A stretch of DNA of 64,000 nt from Antedon mediterranea (GCF_964355755.1 NC_092673.1:6765001-6829000), one strand, 5' to 3'. Positions 12,556-26,566 are shown, numbered from the stretch's first letter. Notes: generated by a model not told the origin, from the letters alone. A program made the numbers and translations.

Positions 12556-13707
12556 TAGCACAGTGCAGCGCCTAAAAAAGGGCCGGCTGAGGTGGACCAG
12601 TAGGTGCAGTACACCGGGGTAACCCTCTATCATCCGAAAGATGCACCGGGTTCTTTACCGAAAACTCATGATTGGCCGTCTTTTTAAAAAATACTGCATT
12701 TAAGAACCAATAGTATACACATCAAAAACATGGAACTACACAGCAGTAAAAGTAGTTTTACGACACCAGAAAACCAGCCATATTGTAAATGAAAGCCCTT
12801 GAATTTCATGAAAAATACATGCGATATGTGTGTTATTTTTATCATCATCCCATCACTGTGTAAAATGTATACAGTAATTTAAAAATGCATAAATCGTTAT
12901 GAAACACAGAATCTCTAAGCCTATAATAAAGAAATCTAGCATTTATTTTGTTACTTTTACCGATTATTTTGGATTATATTATTTATTGTATTTTTAGACG
13001 TTTGGCTTCTGATTTCCCCACGGATTAGTTGTGTTCAAGTACGATATTTTACAGGACTCTAGAGATTTAATATGCTATATTTACGTTATACCTTTTGATC
13101 GCGTCTGAATGTTTTGCTTAATGCGAATCACTATGTCGCTTTATTTCTGTACGCCCTTAATTATGGTATATCGATCTCTAGTAAATTACATAAAAATATA
13201 GGGCTGCAAAAGTGACAGTCAGGGTACTACACCAGCCCGAGTACGATCGAGAGCAGAGTACCAGATTTCAGAGCCGAAGCTATCCTCTATAGTCTTAGTT
13301 TAGTTTCAGATGCCATGTTTGTTTGCCGGGTAAACAGCAGTTGAAGTGTCAGACTGACCAATGATATGACAAAGGCAAAAGGAAATAAGCGTTATATTTT
13401 CTATACATTTCAACTGTATTTCAAATATTTCATTTTAAAGATGCATTGTTCCCCTGAATTTTTTTTTGGCTGAATATGCCATTTTAATGTCACGTAATAG
13501 TTATCCACTATGAACAAATATTGAATGGGAAAAAAAATGTATTTATCTGTAAAAAATAGTCAAATTGGCTGCCAGCCAATCGATTTTGGTTGAATTTTAC
13601 CATTTGTTTTCATTTCATATGAGAAAACATTTGTTTCTCTTTTTTTACGGAAGAGTTAACTTTTTTTAAACTACAAAATAATCTATTCAAAGTCTGATTT
13701 AATTAAT
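12556..13707. other. Noncoding sequence, nothing firmly recognised
   Basis: The segment 12570..12690 is locally GC-richer and contains the partly complementary motifs GTGCAGTACACCGGGGTAAC and TGCACCGGGTTCTTTACC, a possible retroposon fragment. The rest is AT-rich. Confidence 0.4.
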
Positions 13708-13715
13708 CTTCGTTT

Positions 13716-14559
13716 GTGTCTAGAAAACTCAGATCTAGAAAACTCAGATCTCAGACTTTTCTAGATCTAGAAAACTCAGATATCTGACTTTTCTAGATCT
13801 AGAAAACTCAGATATCAATATCTGGGGTTTCTAGTTCCAAAATGGAACTAGAAAACTCAGATCACCATATGATTGGTTGGTAGGTCATTTGGATCATTCC
13901 ATTAGTAATCAGAAGGTAGGTCATTTGAAATACTAGAGTATATTATTGAAACTGGTTACTGTGTACGTTTTCTTACTTAACATGTAGAAGCGGCCGACGG
14001 CTTAAATAATAAAGAAAATACAGTGCACGTTACCGTTAAAATGTAGGCTTAAAAATTAGGTATGTACGAGTTGGTGTGGGTACGAGTTGGTTGAGGTACG
14101 AGTTAGCCAAGTTGGGAAAAGGTACGAGTTACGACCACTTCTAGCCTAGTACCGGGCCAGGCCTACTCTTGGCGATACATCGCGATAGCGCCCACACGTT
14201 GAGCCGTAAAATTGAGTTTGCAGGCTCGGCCTAAATACCAAGCCTACATTTTAAAAGGTGTATACTGTATTTCTTTATGATTTAACATAGGCCGGTACTA
14301 AGTTACAATAATAATTATTATTAGTAAGAAAACGTATAATACTGTAGTATTTCAAACAAGCTACGGTACCCTCTGATAATAATAGAACGATCCATTTGAT
14401 GATCTGGGTTTTCTAGTTCCATTTTGGAACTAGAAAACTCAGATATTGATATCTGAGTTTTCTAGATCTAGAAAAGTCAGATATCTGAGTTTTCTAGATC
14501 TTAAAAAGTCAGATATATCTGAGATCTGAGTTTTCTAGATCTGAGTTTTCTAGACACCC
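13716..14559. mobile_element. 844-bp element with ~150-bp terminal inverted repeats
   Basis: Two clusters built from TCTAGAAAACTCAGATCT-type motifs (13716..13865 and about 14398..14559) are inverted relative to each other and match over almost their full length, including the inner block TTCCAAAATGGAACTAGAAA. Each arm is also internally palindromic, with repeated AGATCT, TCTAGA and AGATATCT sites. The 8-mer CTTCGTTT flanks both sides (13708..13715 and 14560..14567), consistent with a target-site duplication and hence with cut-and-paste integration. The ~530-bp middle has no open frame of note and contains a small direct repeat of GGTACGAGTT (14055..14125). No transposase, so non-autonomous. 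An 8-bp duplication is typical of hAT elements, but the superfamily is not established. Confidence 0.85.
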
Positions 14560-14567
14560 CTTCGTTT

Positions 14568-17500
14568 TTCATGTTTTTAGTAGACAATGCATCTTTTGTC
14601 TGATTGAGACAAAAGTATGCATAGACCAGATCCCAATTAAAGAGATAATTAATATGAATACTGTTTTATAAATGTTATTTTTGGTGATGAAATGAAAGGA
14701 ATAGGCCACACTTAAATAAGAAGAATTAGACTATAGGCCTAAAGGCATATAAACAATAATTATATGTAACATAAATTACAGACAAAATACAATATTTTTT
14801 CCTTAGTATAGCAAGTTCATCTGTTTACTATTTTCAATGACAGCTGTCCTTCCTTGACTCATAATGACTTGTTCAATAAAAAGGTGCATATGAAATTGAT
14901 AGAAACCTATTTTGCATTATAATATATTTTGTATATATTTGATATTTTGAAATAGCATTTTGTAAAAATCTCTGTAATTCAAAACCGAACTAGTTTAAAG
15001 CTGAGTTACAAAAACATAAATAAACCACGTGATCTTATTCCGATTAATATATTATTTTACCATAACCTAGATCTTAAACTGTGATCTTCGGTTACTTGAG
15101 GAAATTCATATCACTTCAGAGGGTAGTATGCTATACATTCTGGGATGCCGGGTCACTTTTCTTTTCAATAGCAATTAAACCTAATATAAAATACAGTATC
15201 GCTTGAAAGTTGATGAATTAAGAGTTAAATGGCAGGCGTCTTGTATTGGTTAGAATAGTAATAAACATTTGTGAAGTTTGATTTTATACGCAAGTGATGT
15301 ATAATAATTGGCAGATTTAGAAATAAAAGAACAATTAATAGAAACAATTGTGTGACGTAATAGACTCAGTTTGCACAATATTGGATCAGACATTTGATAT
15401 AGGTACAACTAATCTATTTTAAAATATATAAATTTGTTTAGATTTACATACAAGACGCGTTTTTTATAAATGACTAATAAATTAAATAAATAAATAATAA
15501 ACGAATTATCATAATATATACATACAGTATTAAAAAAAAAACAGGAATTAAAATTGAGAGTGTATCATATGCATTCAAGGCTAACGCTGGACCAAGACCC
15601 ATATTTTGTAAGCTGTTACGTTATAAGGATAATCACAATAATATCTATAATATCTAATGTGGGTAAATAGCGTCTAAAAATGTTTATATTAGCCATGTAA
15701 GTAATGTGTATGTGCTGTGCTATAACATGTTGAAAAACGTTTCGCTCTCATTTTAGAGCACATTATAATAGTTATAAAAACCAAGAGATTCACGGTGAGC
15801 TAACTTTACCCAGAATATTATAAACATCGCCCTCAATTTACTAAAACTTTTTATAATGGAACATGACCACAACTTGACTATATTTGATTAAGTATTGATA
15901 AGAAATTTAATGACAGTACATGCTTAAAATCTGAATCCACGATAATGTGTGTGCTGCAATGTCATTTATAAAAACATGCTTATTATTGATACACACTCCC
16001 TGACTCAACGAAGAACACAGTGCAAACCGAAAAATCTGTATTGCGTCAATCTACGTGCTAACTCGAACGTTCCAGTTCAGTGAACATGTTGACAATGTGA
16101 ATCCTACCATAATAGTACAATAACATTAATCAACAACAGTGTTAAGGAACACAGACCCTGTTATTGCAACATACTACATTGCCTCTTTCTATTCATTAAT
16201 CCATGCTCTCTTACCGACATACTGAACACATAGCCACCCTAGCAAGATAGTAGACAACGTAGGGATCAAAACCTGTTTTTCCTGTGTCGCTATCAAAAGA
16301 AACAATAACAACAGAATTTCTACCTAAAGTATTGTCATCAATTAGGCCAAGACCTAAACTTAGGCCTATAATTTCTTCAGTTGCTATACGCTTGCATTGT
16401 CCCGTTTTGCTGACAAAAACGAACCACCAACCCCCAGTAAAAATCTAGGATGCAATCTTGCCTAGATCATGATTACATAAAACAATCTAGGTCAGCAATA
16501 TTGAGTAACCTTTGCAAGCAATAAACCAGTAAAATAAAACATCTGGCAGGAAATGAAACATTTTAACATAATGCTGTTAGCAAAGAAGAGCTGGGTGAAA
16601 TATCGAATACTACAGGCATGGTACAGGTGACCAATTAATTGAATGTTGATACTAATGCGGTACGCACGTAATGAGATTTAGGCGCGTTAGAAAAAAAAAC
16701 AATTGGGGCAGATTGACTAAAAACAATAACATAAAAGAAAGGCCTTTTAAATGACACACAGATATCATCCCACAGACGTACACAACTTAAGTTGTAAAGC
16801 TGCACACCTACAATGTTCTTATTTAGCTAGGTATCATGCAATGTTGCCTATAATTATTATTTCTAACAGTAGAAATGATCGCAAGTTTAATCTACAGCAG
16901 TAACTTCACAAAGGTAGGCCTAAGATTCAGTTAAATGACCTTGCAAATAATTGAGCAACAACCACCAGTAATAATCAATTTTAAAGGCCTAACGCAATGA
17001 TTTCGTAACAGTCAATAGATGTATAATGTTCTTGCAAGTTAACATGAAATTCAGTCACCATCATAATTCATAAAGATTATATTATTAGCAAAATTGAGGA
17101 TTTAAAATGGCCAGCCTAAACTAACGTAAGGTAGAAAATATAATTACATCAGTCTTATGCCCTCAACGTTATAATACAATACAAGTTAAGCTTAAAAGTT
17201 AAAACGAAGGTAAGTAATGTTGACTTAATTGATTGACTTGAACTTTATTATCGCAGTTCATGATTAAGCAAATTGAAGTTGAACATAAAATATCGCATAT
17301 AAAAAATACAAACATTGCTTTCAAATATTTGAAAATAACATGTGACCGACAAGGGTATACAAAAACAATGCACGGCAGAGAAACAACTGGCACACGTAGG
17401 CCTACTAGCAAGGCTCGTTTGATTGTCTTGCTCTGAGAGACATGGGATAAAAAGCATGCACTATCAAGAATAAAATTCATCAAAACTCCATCGATTATCT

Positions 17501-20014
17501 ATTGAAAACTGAATATTTTGTGAGTTTTGATGGAAGTAACACTGAGACATCTTCAGCGGACACCCAGAGGCGACTTCTTCCTCTCATTGATACAATAATT
17601 ACACTAGGCCTATACATTGATATAAACAACTTATAACTGCAGACAGTAATATTAGCATGAAATAGAAAGTTTTGGCTCGTATTACACGATCATTGAAACG
17701 AAATATACGTTTATGGATTTTGATGATCTTCTTTCGGTTGCATTCAGACTATTTTTGAATATACTTTTTAGTCACATTTCAGCATCAGTCGATTGGTTAA
17801 TTACACTGACTCTATATAGAGTCATATAATCCAGTTTATTGATACATTCTATAGCACCATTGACAACGTAATCAAAGAAATCTATTATTTAAACACATTG
17901 ACAATGACAAGATATTGTAATTTGTACTTTAAAAGGCAATTCTAATAATTAATGTAGACGCCTCATACGTATAATTAGAATCAGTGTATTTCAGAGACCG
18001 TATACCATCAATTCATCTTCCCTTTTTTCTTATTATATACGAACTTAAATGTTTAAGTAACATATTCTAAAAATAAAACTCTAATTTAGATTTACACGTT
18101 TATAGCAATTTCTTGCGAGCTGTAAGATGTACTGTAATGAGACAAATGTCTAGGGGTAAAATTGAAAAGAGGTGACTGAAGGAGTCATGCTTTAATCATC
18201 AACAGCTTCTAAAAAGAAATACATTTGTTTCATAGAAAAACAATTTTATTACGATTTAAACGCGTGTCCTACGTTTTTAAAAGCTGGAGACAATGCCTAG
18301 CTTTTACTTTCTCAATGTATCGAACTATTACAGGTAAATGGAGAAATAAAATAGGGAAATTCGCAGGCACAACTCTGCACCTAACATCCATTTATTTGCA
18401 CCTTGATGATTGATTTTCCAAAAAGATGTATTAAAGACGATGTTACATAAAGAAGAGGGACCATTCTTTGAAACAAATTTGAAGGAGCAAGTTTTTTCTG
18501 ATGTCCCGAGGAACTATCGGTATGTGTCTCGCCTTCTCCTTGTTGAGGGACTTTCGTCGATCTACGAAGTAGGACCTAAGTTACGTTAAGCACATGCGGA
18601 GACATATATTAGTATATAATTACGATACGATATTAAATACCATTTTAAGTCTATAGCCTAAATCTTTTAAAGTGCAGTTTCATCAACACTTTTACGCATG
18701 CGCATTTTAGGTCATAAATATCTAACATTTGCTGTAATAATATTATTTGATAAAAACGTATAACATCGTTGATTGTTCTTTCTTTATCCTTTTAAGCAAC
18801 AACTAATAAACCGACAAAAAGACATGAGTGCTTTACTTAATCATATACCTGCCTAATTGATACAAATTATGCCGAAGATGATCAATTATTTAGCAGTAAA
18901 TTGTGCAAAATTGAAATGGATTGCTTTCACCAGAAGATTTATGCAGCTTATAAAAACAACTCGTCGTTAATATTTCAGTCAGAGAGCTGCCGTACACTTG
19001 TTTCAATTGAGGCATTAATTGATTTTTTTATACGCCTACCTTCGCCTTTACATTTTGTTATTTAATAAAGGAAATGAAACGAATTGATTGGGATGGAAAC
19101 GCTGAAATTTGCTGTGCCTTTAGCTATCATATCGCATTGCCGTTAGAGCGGTGCGTTAGTATGATACGCTATCATTATTATTGGCTTCTTCGAATACACC
19201 GATTGAATTTTACTAAAATACCGCGCGCGTTAGCCAATCAATGATTTAATATTCAGATGATTATGTTTTCAGATGGATGCATTTTTACGGGGAGTTCGTG
19301 GTGTCCAGAATAACATTTACTTTAAATGTATTTTACCGTGTCCACCTGTCCATCGTGTCCACCTGTCCATCGTGTCCCTTCGCTCATTATATTATATGTG
19401 TCTTCTGGGTGTTGTATGAAATTAAGATTCATATTAAAGTATTTCCTCAATTATTAATGCTTCGTTTCATTCTCAACATTCAAAACATTTTTCATTTGTG
19501 TTTTACTTTCCCGTAAATATTTCATCGATCGTTATACTTGTTTTTGTTTTAGTTTTATTTTATTGTGTTCGTTTTATCACAGTTCGCAAAATATACTTAA
19601 CTTCCACGTGATATGAATTTAAGACGGCGTCATATCCTTTAAAAATGTTAGAGAAATTTAATGTGTCTGGTGTTTTTACTGCATCGAATATTGATATATA
19701 AACTGTGTGAAATGAAAGCAGAAACAACAGACATATTAGTAAGTATTCAGTAAGCAATAATATTGTGTTTGGTGGTATTTTTAACAGTTGAGATGCAAGA
19801 ATTAGGCTATGGTTTTATTCAAAATGTGGGGATAGGGATGATTGAAGGAGACGAAAAGAATACGGGAGGAGCGGAGAGGAATGAGAATAAATAATAGGTC
19901 AATTGACCATTTAGAAGAAATCAGTCTTTCCATACCACTTGGGCGTCACAACAAAATGAATACAATAATAGTAATTGTTGTCGTGTAATCATTTACCGAT
20001 TTGCCTTACCAAAG
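14568..20014. other. AT-rich sequence, nothing recognised
   Basis: About 5.4 kb without a convincing gene. Contains several TAGGCCTA octamers (14741, 16362, 16916, 17398, 17606) and a short direct repeat GTGTCCACCTGTCCATC at 19340..19375. The overlapping minus-strand frames at 17199..17483 show no known domain. Confidence 0.5.
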
Positions 20015-20487
20015 TACCGTAAAACTTCGAAAAGAAGCCCATGGGCTTAAACCTCGAAAAGAAGCCCACCTCGAAAAGAAGCCCCCCTCTACAGTTTGCA
20101 AAAGTACTCTCGAAAAGAAGCCCATCTCGAAATGAAGCCCCCTGGGCTTCTTTTCAAGATAGTATGGGCTTCATTTCGAGACAGACTACTCATACTGTAT
20201 TGAGATGATGACGAAATTATTGTATTTGACGGTGAATCATAGGACTGTTTTTTTGCTTTGTTTTTTTAATTGGTACATTAAACATAATTTCATGGTTGAA
20301 AAAATGTCTCAAAAGTCACATTATTGTAGTAGAAATTCACAAAATTAACAGCATTCATTTCGAAAAGAATCCTCCCTCTACAGTTTGCAAAAGTACTCTA
20401 AAAAAGAAGCCCATCTCGAAAAGAAGACCATCCAAGAGCACTAAAAAAAGAAGAAGCCCATGGGCTTCTTTTCGAGGTTTTACGGTA
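20015..20487. mobile_element. Foldback element rich in GAAAAGAAGCCC motifs
   Basis: The element is bounded by TACCGTAAAAC on the left and its exact inverse GTTTTACGGTA on the right, with TA at both outer edges (possible TA target duplication). Inside, CGAAAAGAAGCCCATGGGCT-type blocks occur several times in both orientations, and the phrase CTCTACAGTTTGCAAAAGTA appears twice (about 20088 and 20379), so the internal structure is itself duplicated. Length about 473 bp. It could fold into a nearly complete hairpin. No transposase is present; the 69-codon frame at 20296..20505 is derived from the repeat. Confidence 0.8.
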
Positions 20488-22636
20488 TGTAGGCTCAGAA
20501 GTTAAAGGCCTGCGTCTGGTCTGGTCCCATAACCGACTTTGGCTTTGTCCAAGGCCTGGGATTAGATAAGTTGATGTATAGGATTATGTTAAATAACAAT
20601 ATTGACAATATATCTGTCAGTGTGACATAACGAAGCACCTGAACGCGGTGTGATCCCAGAGATCTAACTTTTTACGGGGTCGTTATTATCGCAACCATCA
20701 AGCACTATTAGGCCTAAGATTATAAAAAGCAGGGAAGAGTGGCATTGCACTCTTCACTGTTAAAGAAGAAACTTACCTGTAGATCTTCGACTGTTCGTTG
20801 AGAATCACCTGTGTTAGACATATATAATCCCTTAGATAAACGAAACATGACTTCCTTCACTTTAGACCCCAAGAAAATGAGTACGGTTATGTTCTAGCGG
20901 TATGTCATAGTGTATAATTGTAATGCTAATTACTAACGGCTGAAACAAATATTCTCATTTAAATGTCAATACATTACAACGTTTGTAAAGATCCTATTAG
21001 AATACTTAAACAAAATAACGTGTTCGGCGTTTTCATTTTTGTGTAGATGTGAGTTGTCAAAGTAAGTTGGATATAGAAACTTTTTCATGGGTAGTTCAAA
21101 CCTTAAATGGTAGGCCATACATCTAAATATAACAGCATTTAGGACTACTGTAGATCATAACTAATTTTAAAATGGGAACTTTCCATAGAAAGGACACATG
21201 GGTATATGGATGTGCAATGATGCATAAGGAACGAAGATCACTAAACAGATGCAATAATAAGATAACTAGGCCTAATGATAATAAAGTACAAAAGGGGAGA
21301 GGAGGGGGGGGGGCTTGAGGGTAGCCTTATGTTGGGGATGTTTTGCATATCACATCCACCAACATTTTACTATTATACAATGTTTGGGTTATTGTAGATA
21401 GGAATTTATTACGGCGTCACGTGGAGAAATGTTCGTCTATGTTTTCCCCCTCCCCACTAAAAGTGAGGACGGGGTAAATTTGTTTGCATTGTCCCATTGT
21501 CCCAAACACCACATATTGATGGTGGCCATTGCTGTTGTTGTTATTGAAGGACTCCTATCATTGTCTACTCTTAGAGAGTAACAATAGGTTACATCTTAAC
21601 ATCATCGCCATAATACAAAACATATCAGCCAAAAGTGCCAGTTTTGCTCATAAAATGTGTGACATCACCAACACAACGCTATGAATGATAAGTTAATTTC
21701 TAGACTATTAGCAGAAATGATATTCTTCGATGAATCTTTAATAATGCCAAACAAAAAATCCATTCACAAAGTGCCTATTAGAGTATTTGCTCAATTTCGT
21801 TTACAACAGCACTAATGCGACTAATAGCAAGCTCCTCATGATATTAATGATATCACGTTATTGAACACAATAAAAATAAAACAAGAACTCATAAAAAGCA
21901 ATGCAACATATCGAAACGTTAGCGTGTTAACAGATATGGTTTTATTCACATCTAAATACTGCTTCGAATGAAACTGCAGCAGTATGTTGCTGCCACGATT
22001 GACTTGAACAGAATTCAATGAAATATCTGATTAGATTTTGCAAATGTTCTTTGAATTGCTAAATTCTTCGAGGAGCTAAATTTGTGAAATATGGCGAAAC
22101 TTAATATCCATCCATTGCAAATTTGGTTGTGCGTGTACTTTACATTAAACTAAAAGCTTTTAAAGTTCGTCGTAATGAGAGCGCACTTAGCTAAATCGGC
22201 TTAAATCTATCTCAATTTTGCGTGTTACTTATATTACGTTCTATTTAGTAAATGGACTTCTGAAAAGGCCCTAAGTAACATGTAAGAGACTACGCCACGA
22301 ATCTGCATTTAATAAGTGCGTACACACGCTCGGAAGGTCCGTCGATTAACGGTTAAATGGAAATTATAATCGATTTCTATAGAGCTGCAGTGAAATAACA
22401 TCGTTATTAACGGGGGAAGAACTCAGTAGACGGTAACTTAACTTGACAGTATTATTCCATCGTATACACATTTTACATTAGTTCCATAGATTGACAAGAA
22501 CAAAGTAAATCTGTTTCTATTCTTTGGAATAACCGGGTAATATAACAACGCATGTTTGTTTCAAAATACCATTGCTTTTAGAACATTAACTTTCATCCAA
22601 TTCTCTGTACTGTATCTCCACGTATATAGAGTATAA
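20488..22636. other. AT-rich sequence with a short G run
   Basis: No gene recognised. A polypurine stretch GGGGAGAGGAGGGGGGGGGG lies near 21294..21313. Otherwise unremarkable. Confidence 0.5.
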
Positions 22637-22747
22637 CATATGCATCATGTGTGACGCCTGTATAATAGGCCACAAGCCAAACAAAACATTAACCTTAACA
22701 ATACAGGCGTCACATGTGATATATTATGTGACACTGTATAAATTTGT
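22637..22747. mobile_element. Inverted-repeat element, family 3 copy a
   Basis: The left arm TATGCATCATGTGTGACGCC then TGTAT and the right arm ATACAGGCGTCACATGTGAT then ATATTATGTGACACTGTATA are inverted. Two more members are at 26882..26957 and 49034..49146. Length about 110 bp, noncoding. Confidence 0.7.
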
Positions 22748-25669
22748 CTATGATGCATTATACATACAATACGGATAATCGGTTACTATATTTTGAATGA
22801 GGTGACGGATACGGTAAAAATCAATGAAAAAGACACAATGTCAGCTTTGAGCTTGATATCCATGTTACAGCGTTTTATACTTACATAAGCGAAGTACAAC
22901 CAACAAATATTATAACAGTACCACGTTTCTACAAGCGGTAATATGTGGCACGATGAAAATGATATCTTTATAAGGGACCATGTCAAAATTAATCTACCGC
23001 AGTCACTGCAGTAACTCAATGTTGCTTACTCTTTAGCCTGCTTATGCAAACAATATAGAATAATTTTGACATGATCCCTAAATATAATTTAAAATAAAAC
23101 ATATTAGGCCTAGCATAACAAAATAATTAAACTCAAATAACGGTAAATAGTAATTATAATATAATTATTTAAATACTACAATCTAGTATTATAATCTGTA
23201 AATTTAACAATAAAACTATAATAAGTAATAATCGTTATTTCAATAATAATAATTAAAAACATTTATTGTAATATACTCTTTTAAAATGAACAAAAACAAT
23301 ATAAATTGTAAAATCTGACAAAAATCGAACTAATTTTAAAACTGAAATAACATGAGCAAACGAGCATTCTCTTATTATGTACAAAGCTAGAATATTTTCT
23401 ATTTACAGCGGGCATTTACAAAGTTTTACATTAATTGGCATAAAATGCACATTTTATTTACACAGGTAAGCCGTCTGCTACTAATGCGCAGTCGCAGAAA
23501 GACAGTCAACAGTTAAGCATAACAAGGGGAACTGGGGCATTGTTTTTAAACTGTCTTTATTTCATCCCAGACACAACTTCAATTGTTTTAATTACTCGAC
23601 TCGATATTAAAATATTCTTCTTATTATTGTTCATGCTTTGAGACATCCGCCCTCTCCCGGTTATGGAGTAAGGAAATACAGTGACCTGGTAATCTTGAAA
23701 AATCTCAAAATACAACAATTACAGTTCATAATGAGCGCATAATATGATTATGTTGTGCGGTGTCATCCCCTTGTCAGTGGTAAAAATAAATGTATCAAAC
23801 ACGGTTTACGTATTCAAAAATGTCCACATGTTGTTCTTGAAAAGCGACGTATACACAATCAAACAAACAAACTTTGGGGTCAAAGCATTGGATCCCGAAA
23901 AGGTTAAGTAAATTTGACTTTGTTGATCCCAACTAGCAAACAATTTAGCATTTCTGTACAATAAAATGTTTACACGATTTAAACATGGCTGGCAGCTTGA
24001 AAATTAGACAAATTCTGTTTCAAGAAAGTTAAAACTATCTTCCAAAAATGTTCGAAGATGTAAACAGTTAAACTGCAGCCAAAGTAGCCGATGAAACCCG
24101 TCCCTTTCAAACGTGTACTCTCTTCAACATACCTGAAAGATTAAAGATATGATGCATTCATTATTTATGCAAAGTTGGTGTATATATTTCAAAATGAAGA
24201 CAGGAATAATTTGTATTAGCTCTCTGTCATGTTCTCCCTTACGGTTCACTCTTCCACCAAAAACAACATTACAACTCAAGGCTCCTAGCTTTCCGTGACA
24301 CGGATGCACCAATGATGTAAAATGTTGTAAGTCTAACTGGAGATCAAACCTGGACCAAAAAAGTTAAATGTGGAGAAAATAATTTTCATTGTTTTTTATT
24401 TTTATCTATTTAACTTTGTTTCACGAGGGCAGCTCTAACAGTTGTACTACAGTAGCCTACAGCTAACTTGAAGAGGCCATCTCAAAAACACTAAAAACTT
24501 GTACTAAATGCCGACATTCTAACATCAAGTTAACAGTAGATAAGTTAAAATTCATACAACAATTTATAAATGTTAACATCATTAAAATATAACCCTTTAA
24601 AATTCCAAAATAAATATAAAATAAACGAAACGAGACAGAACTCATTCAACAAATATAAAAAATTCATAAAAAAAAAATACATTTACAGTTCTACAGTAAA
24701 ACTTTATTTAATTAATCCGCTGCTTTCAACTTCGATAAATATCGGAAGGCTATCCTGAAATTTAGGCCACTAAAAGGTAGACGGTACACTTGCACGTGGG
24801 GTTTCGAACATTTACCAGCCCCGAATTTCACAAACATTCTAAAAAGTGCTACAACAGGTTAATAGAACGATTGAATGGAATTGTTATCGTGCAGTAGAAG
24901 TAATATCGAACCGGAACGTCATGTGATACAAACTTAACCAATCAGAGGAAGGATACACCCAGGAGGCGTGTTAAAATAAAAATAAACGCTGATACTACAG
25001 CTTTAATAGTTTCAACATATTAATATGAAGATTTTGATTTTCAAGAGTTAGTATATCACTATCCGAATGTAAGTACTGTATATTATTTTGATAAAGATTT
25101 GTTACAGTAGTAATGACTAATAAAACATGTTTACTCAAAAAAGTCTTTGAGTACCACGAGATGGTATATCGTAAAAGATTTTATGATAAAAATATAACCC
25201 CACACTCATAGAACCAACAGTAGTTTCATATCAACCATCAATACAAACTATTTATTGTTTATGTCAAATTAATGAAAACGAACCGAGGGATAAGAGACAG
25301 ATTTGAGATAAATGGACTGGAATTGAGAAAGAAGTTGAATGAACGGTCACAGAATAACAAATTTAAAACTCGCAAAGAAAGCAAATGAACACAGAGAATG
25401 TAATATAACACGAGATTTACATCTCAAATCAATGCTTTTTAAACACATCTTCGGCAGAATAATTGTGTATGCATTTTATCCAAATGTCCATCCGACTAAT
25501 TTATCTCTGTCCGTTAAATCTACTCGCAATCAATTTGGAGTTTCGTTTTGAATTATAGCTCAGATAGCTACAGTTGACTCATTAAAGAAAACATAGGCGA
25601 TTGCTGACGAGCGCATGATCAGAAAAAGCAGACGACAAAACTAAACTAAAACGGTCGTACATAAACATT
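22748..25669. other. AT-rich sequence, nothing recognised
   Basis: No gene, array or inverted repeat recognised. 23080..23340 is extremely AT-rich. Confidence 0.5.
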
Positions 25670-25925
25670 GCCGGTCGTGGGTATCATTTGTTACAGTTTA
25701 TTATTGGTCGTGTCATATCTATATCAATCATGTCATATCTGTATCGGTCTTGCCATATTATTGAAGAGTCGTGTCTACCTGTATCGTCCGTCATACCACT
25801 TTTGGTCGTTTTATACCTGTATCGGTCATTTTAAACCTATATCGTTTAGGTCGTACCTGATCTGCCGAATCTGCATCGGCCATGTCATATCTGTTGTTGT
25901 TGTTGTTGTTGTTGTTGTTGGTCGG
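25670..25925. repeat. Degenerate ~25-bp tandem repeat ending in a (TTG)n microsatellite
   Basis: Repeated phrases GTCGTGTCATATCTATATC, CATGTCATATCTGTATCGGT and GTCGTTTTATACCTGTATCG occur from 25675 to about 25885, followed by roughly ten TTG units (25889..25920). The 138-codon plus-strand frame over this region translates low-complexity repeat and is not considered a gene. Confidence 0.75.
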
Positions 25926-26324
25926 TCGCTTTATACAATCATCGGTTGCGAAATAATCTGCATTAATATGACGCGGCTTGTCATTTCAGTGATAATAATT
26001 AACCACGTGATGCCGGTAGCTCGGTCAACTTTTTGTACAATTGTCTGCATTTTTTTAATTTCTTGCTTGAGTGATGCGTTCTAATCAATTCTGATTAACG
26101 CCATGATTGCCGACGTAAACTTAAAATTCTACATTAGAGGGGTTAGGAGCAATAATTGACTTATTTGTTGCATCAACACAATTCGTAGAAATTAATATTA
26201 CTGCAGTGGATAAAAAGTAATGTTGTTTAGATTATACATTTGTATATCACAGACATTCTATCATCTAAGATATATATTCTCTAATTAATAACGTGCAATG
26301 TTTCAATCAGCGACAGCGGCGTAT

Positions 26325-26458
26325 AAACGTCGTACCTCTATTGTCAGCGTGGACGCGCGCGTACAATGACGTGTCCACTGACGAAAGTGACGACGTACCA
26401 TTATTATTAGTGTGGACGCGCGCGTACAATTGACGTGTCCACTGACGAAGGTCACGAC
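26325..26458. repeat. Two-copy direct repeat, CpG-rich (~65 bp unit)
   Basis: GTGGACGCGCGCGTACAAT followed by TGACGTGTCCACTGACGAA appears at about 26348 and 26411. Each copy has an internal inverted pair (GTGGAC and GTCCAC), so each is a small hairpin. CpG density is far above the surroundings. Confidence 0.8.
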
Positions 26459-26516
26459 ACAGGCCCACAGCTATAGCTTAAAGTATTGTTTCCCGATAGA
26501 AATAGTTGAAATTGTA

Positions 26517-26566
26517 TAATATAACTAACATTTTAATAATGTTAAAATTGTGTTAGTTATATTATT
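26517..26566. other. AT-rich perfect-arm hairpin
   Basis: The arms TAATATAACTAACA and its inverse TGTTAGTTATATTA enclose a loop that is itself partly palindromic (TTTTAATAATGTTAAAAT). Confidence 0.7.

Noticed and set aside
25668-26084. 138-codon plus-strand open frame
   Set aside because: It covers a degenerate tandem repeat and a TTG microsatellite (poly-Val); no domain.
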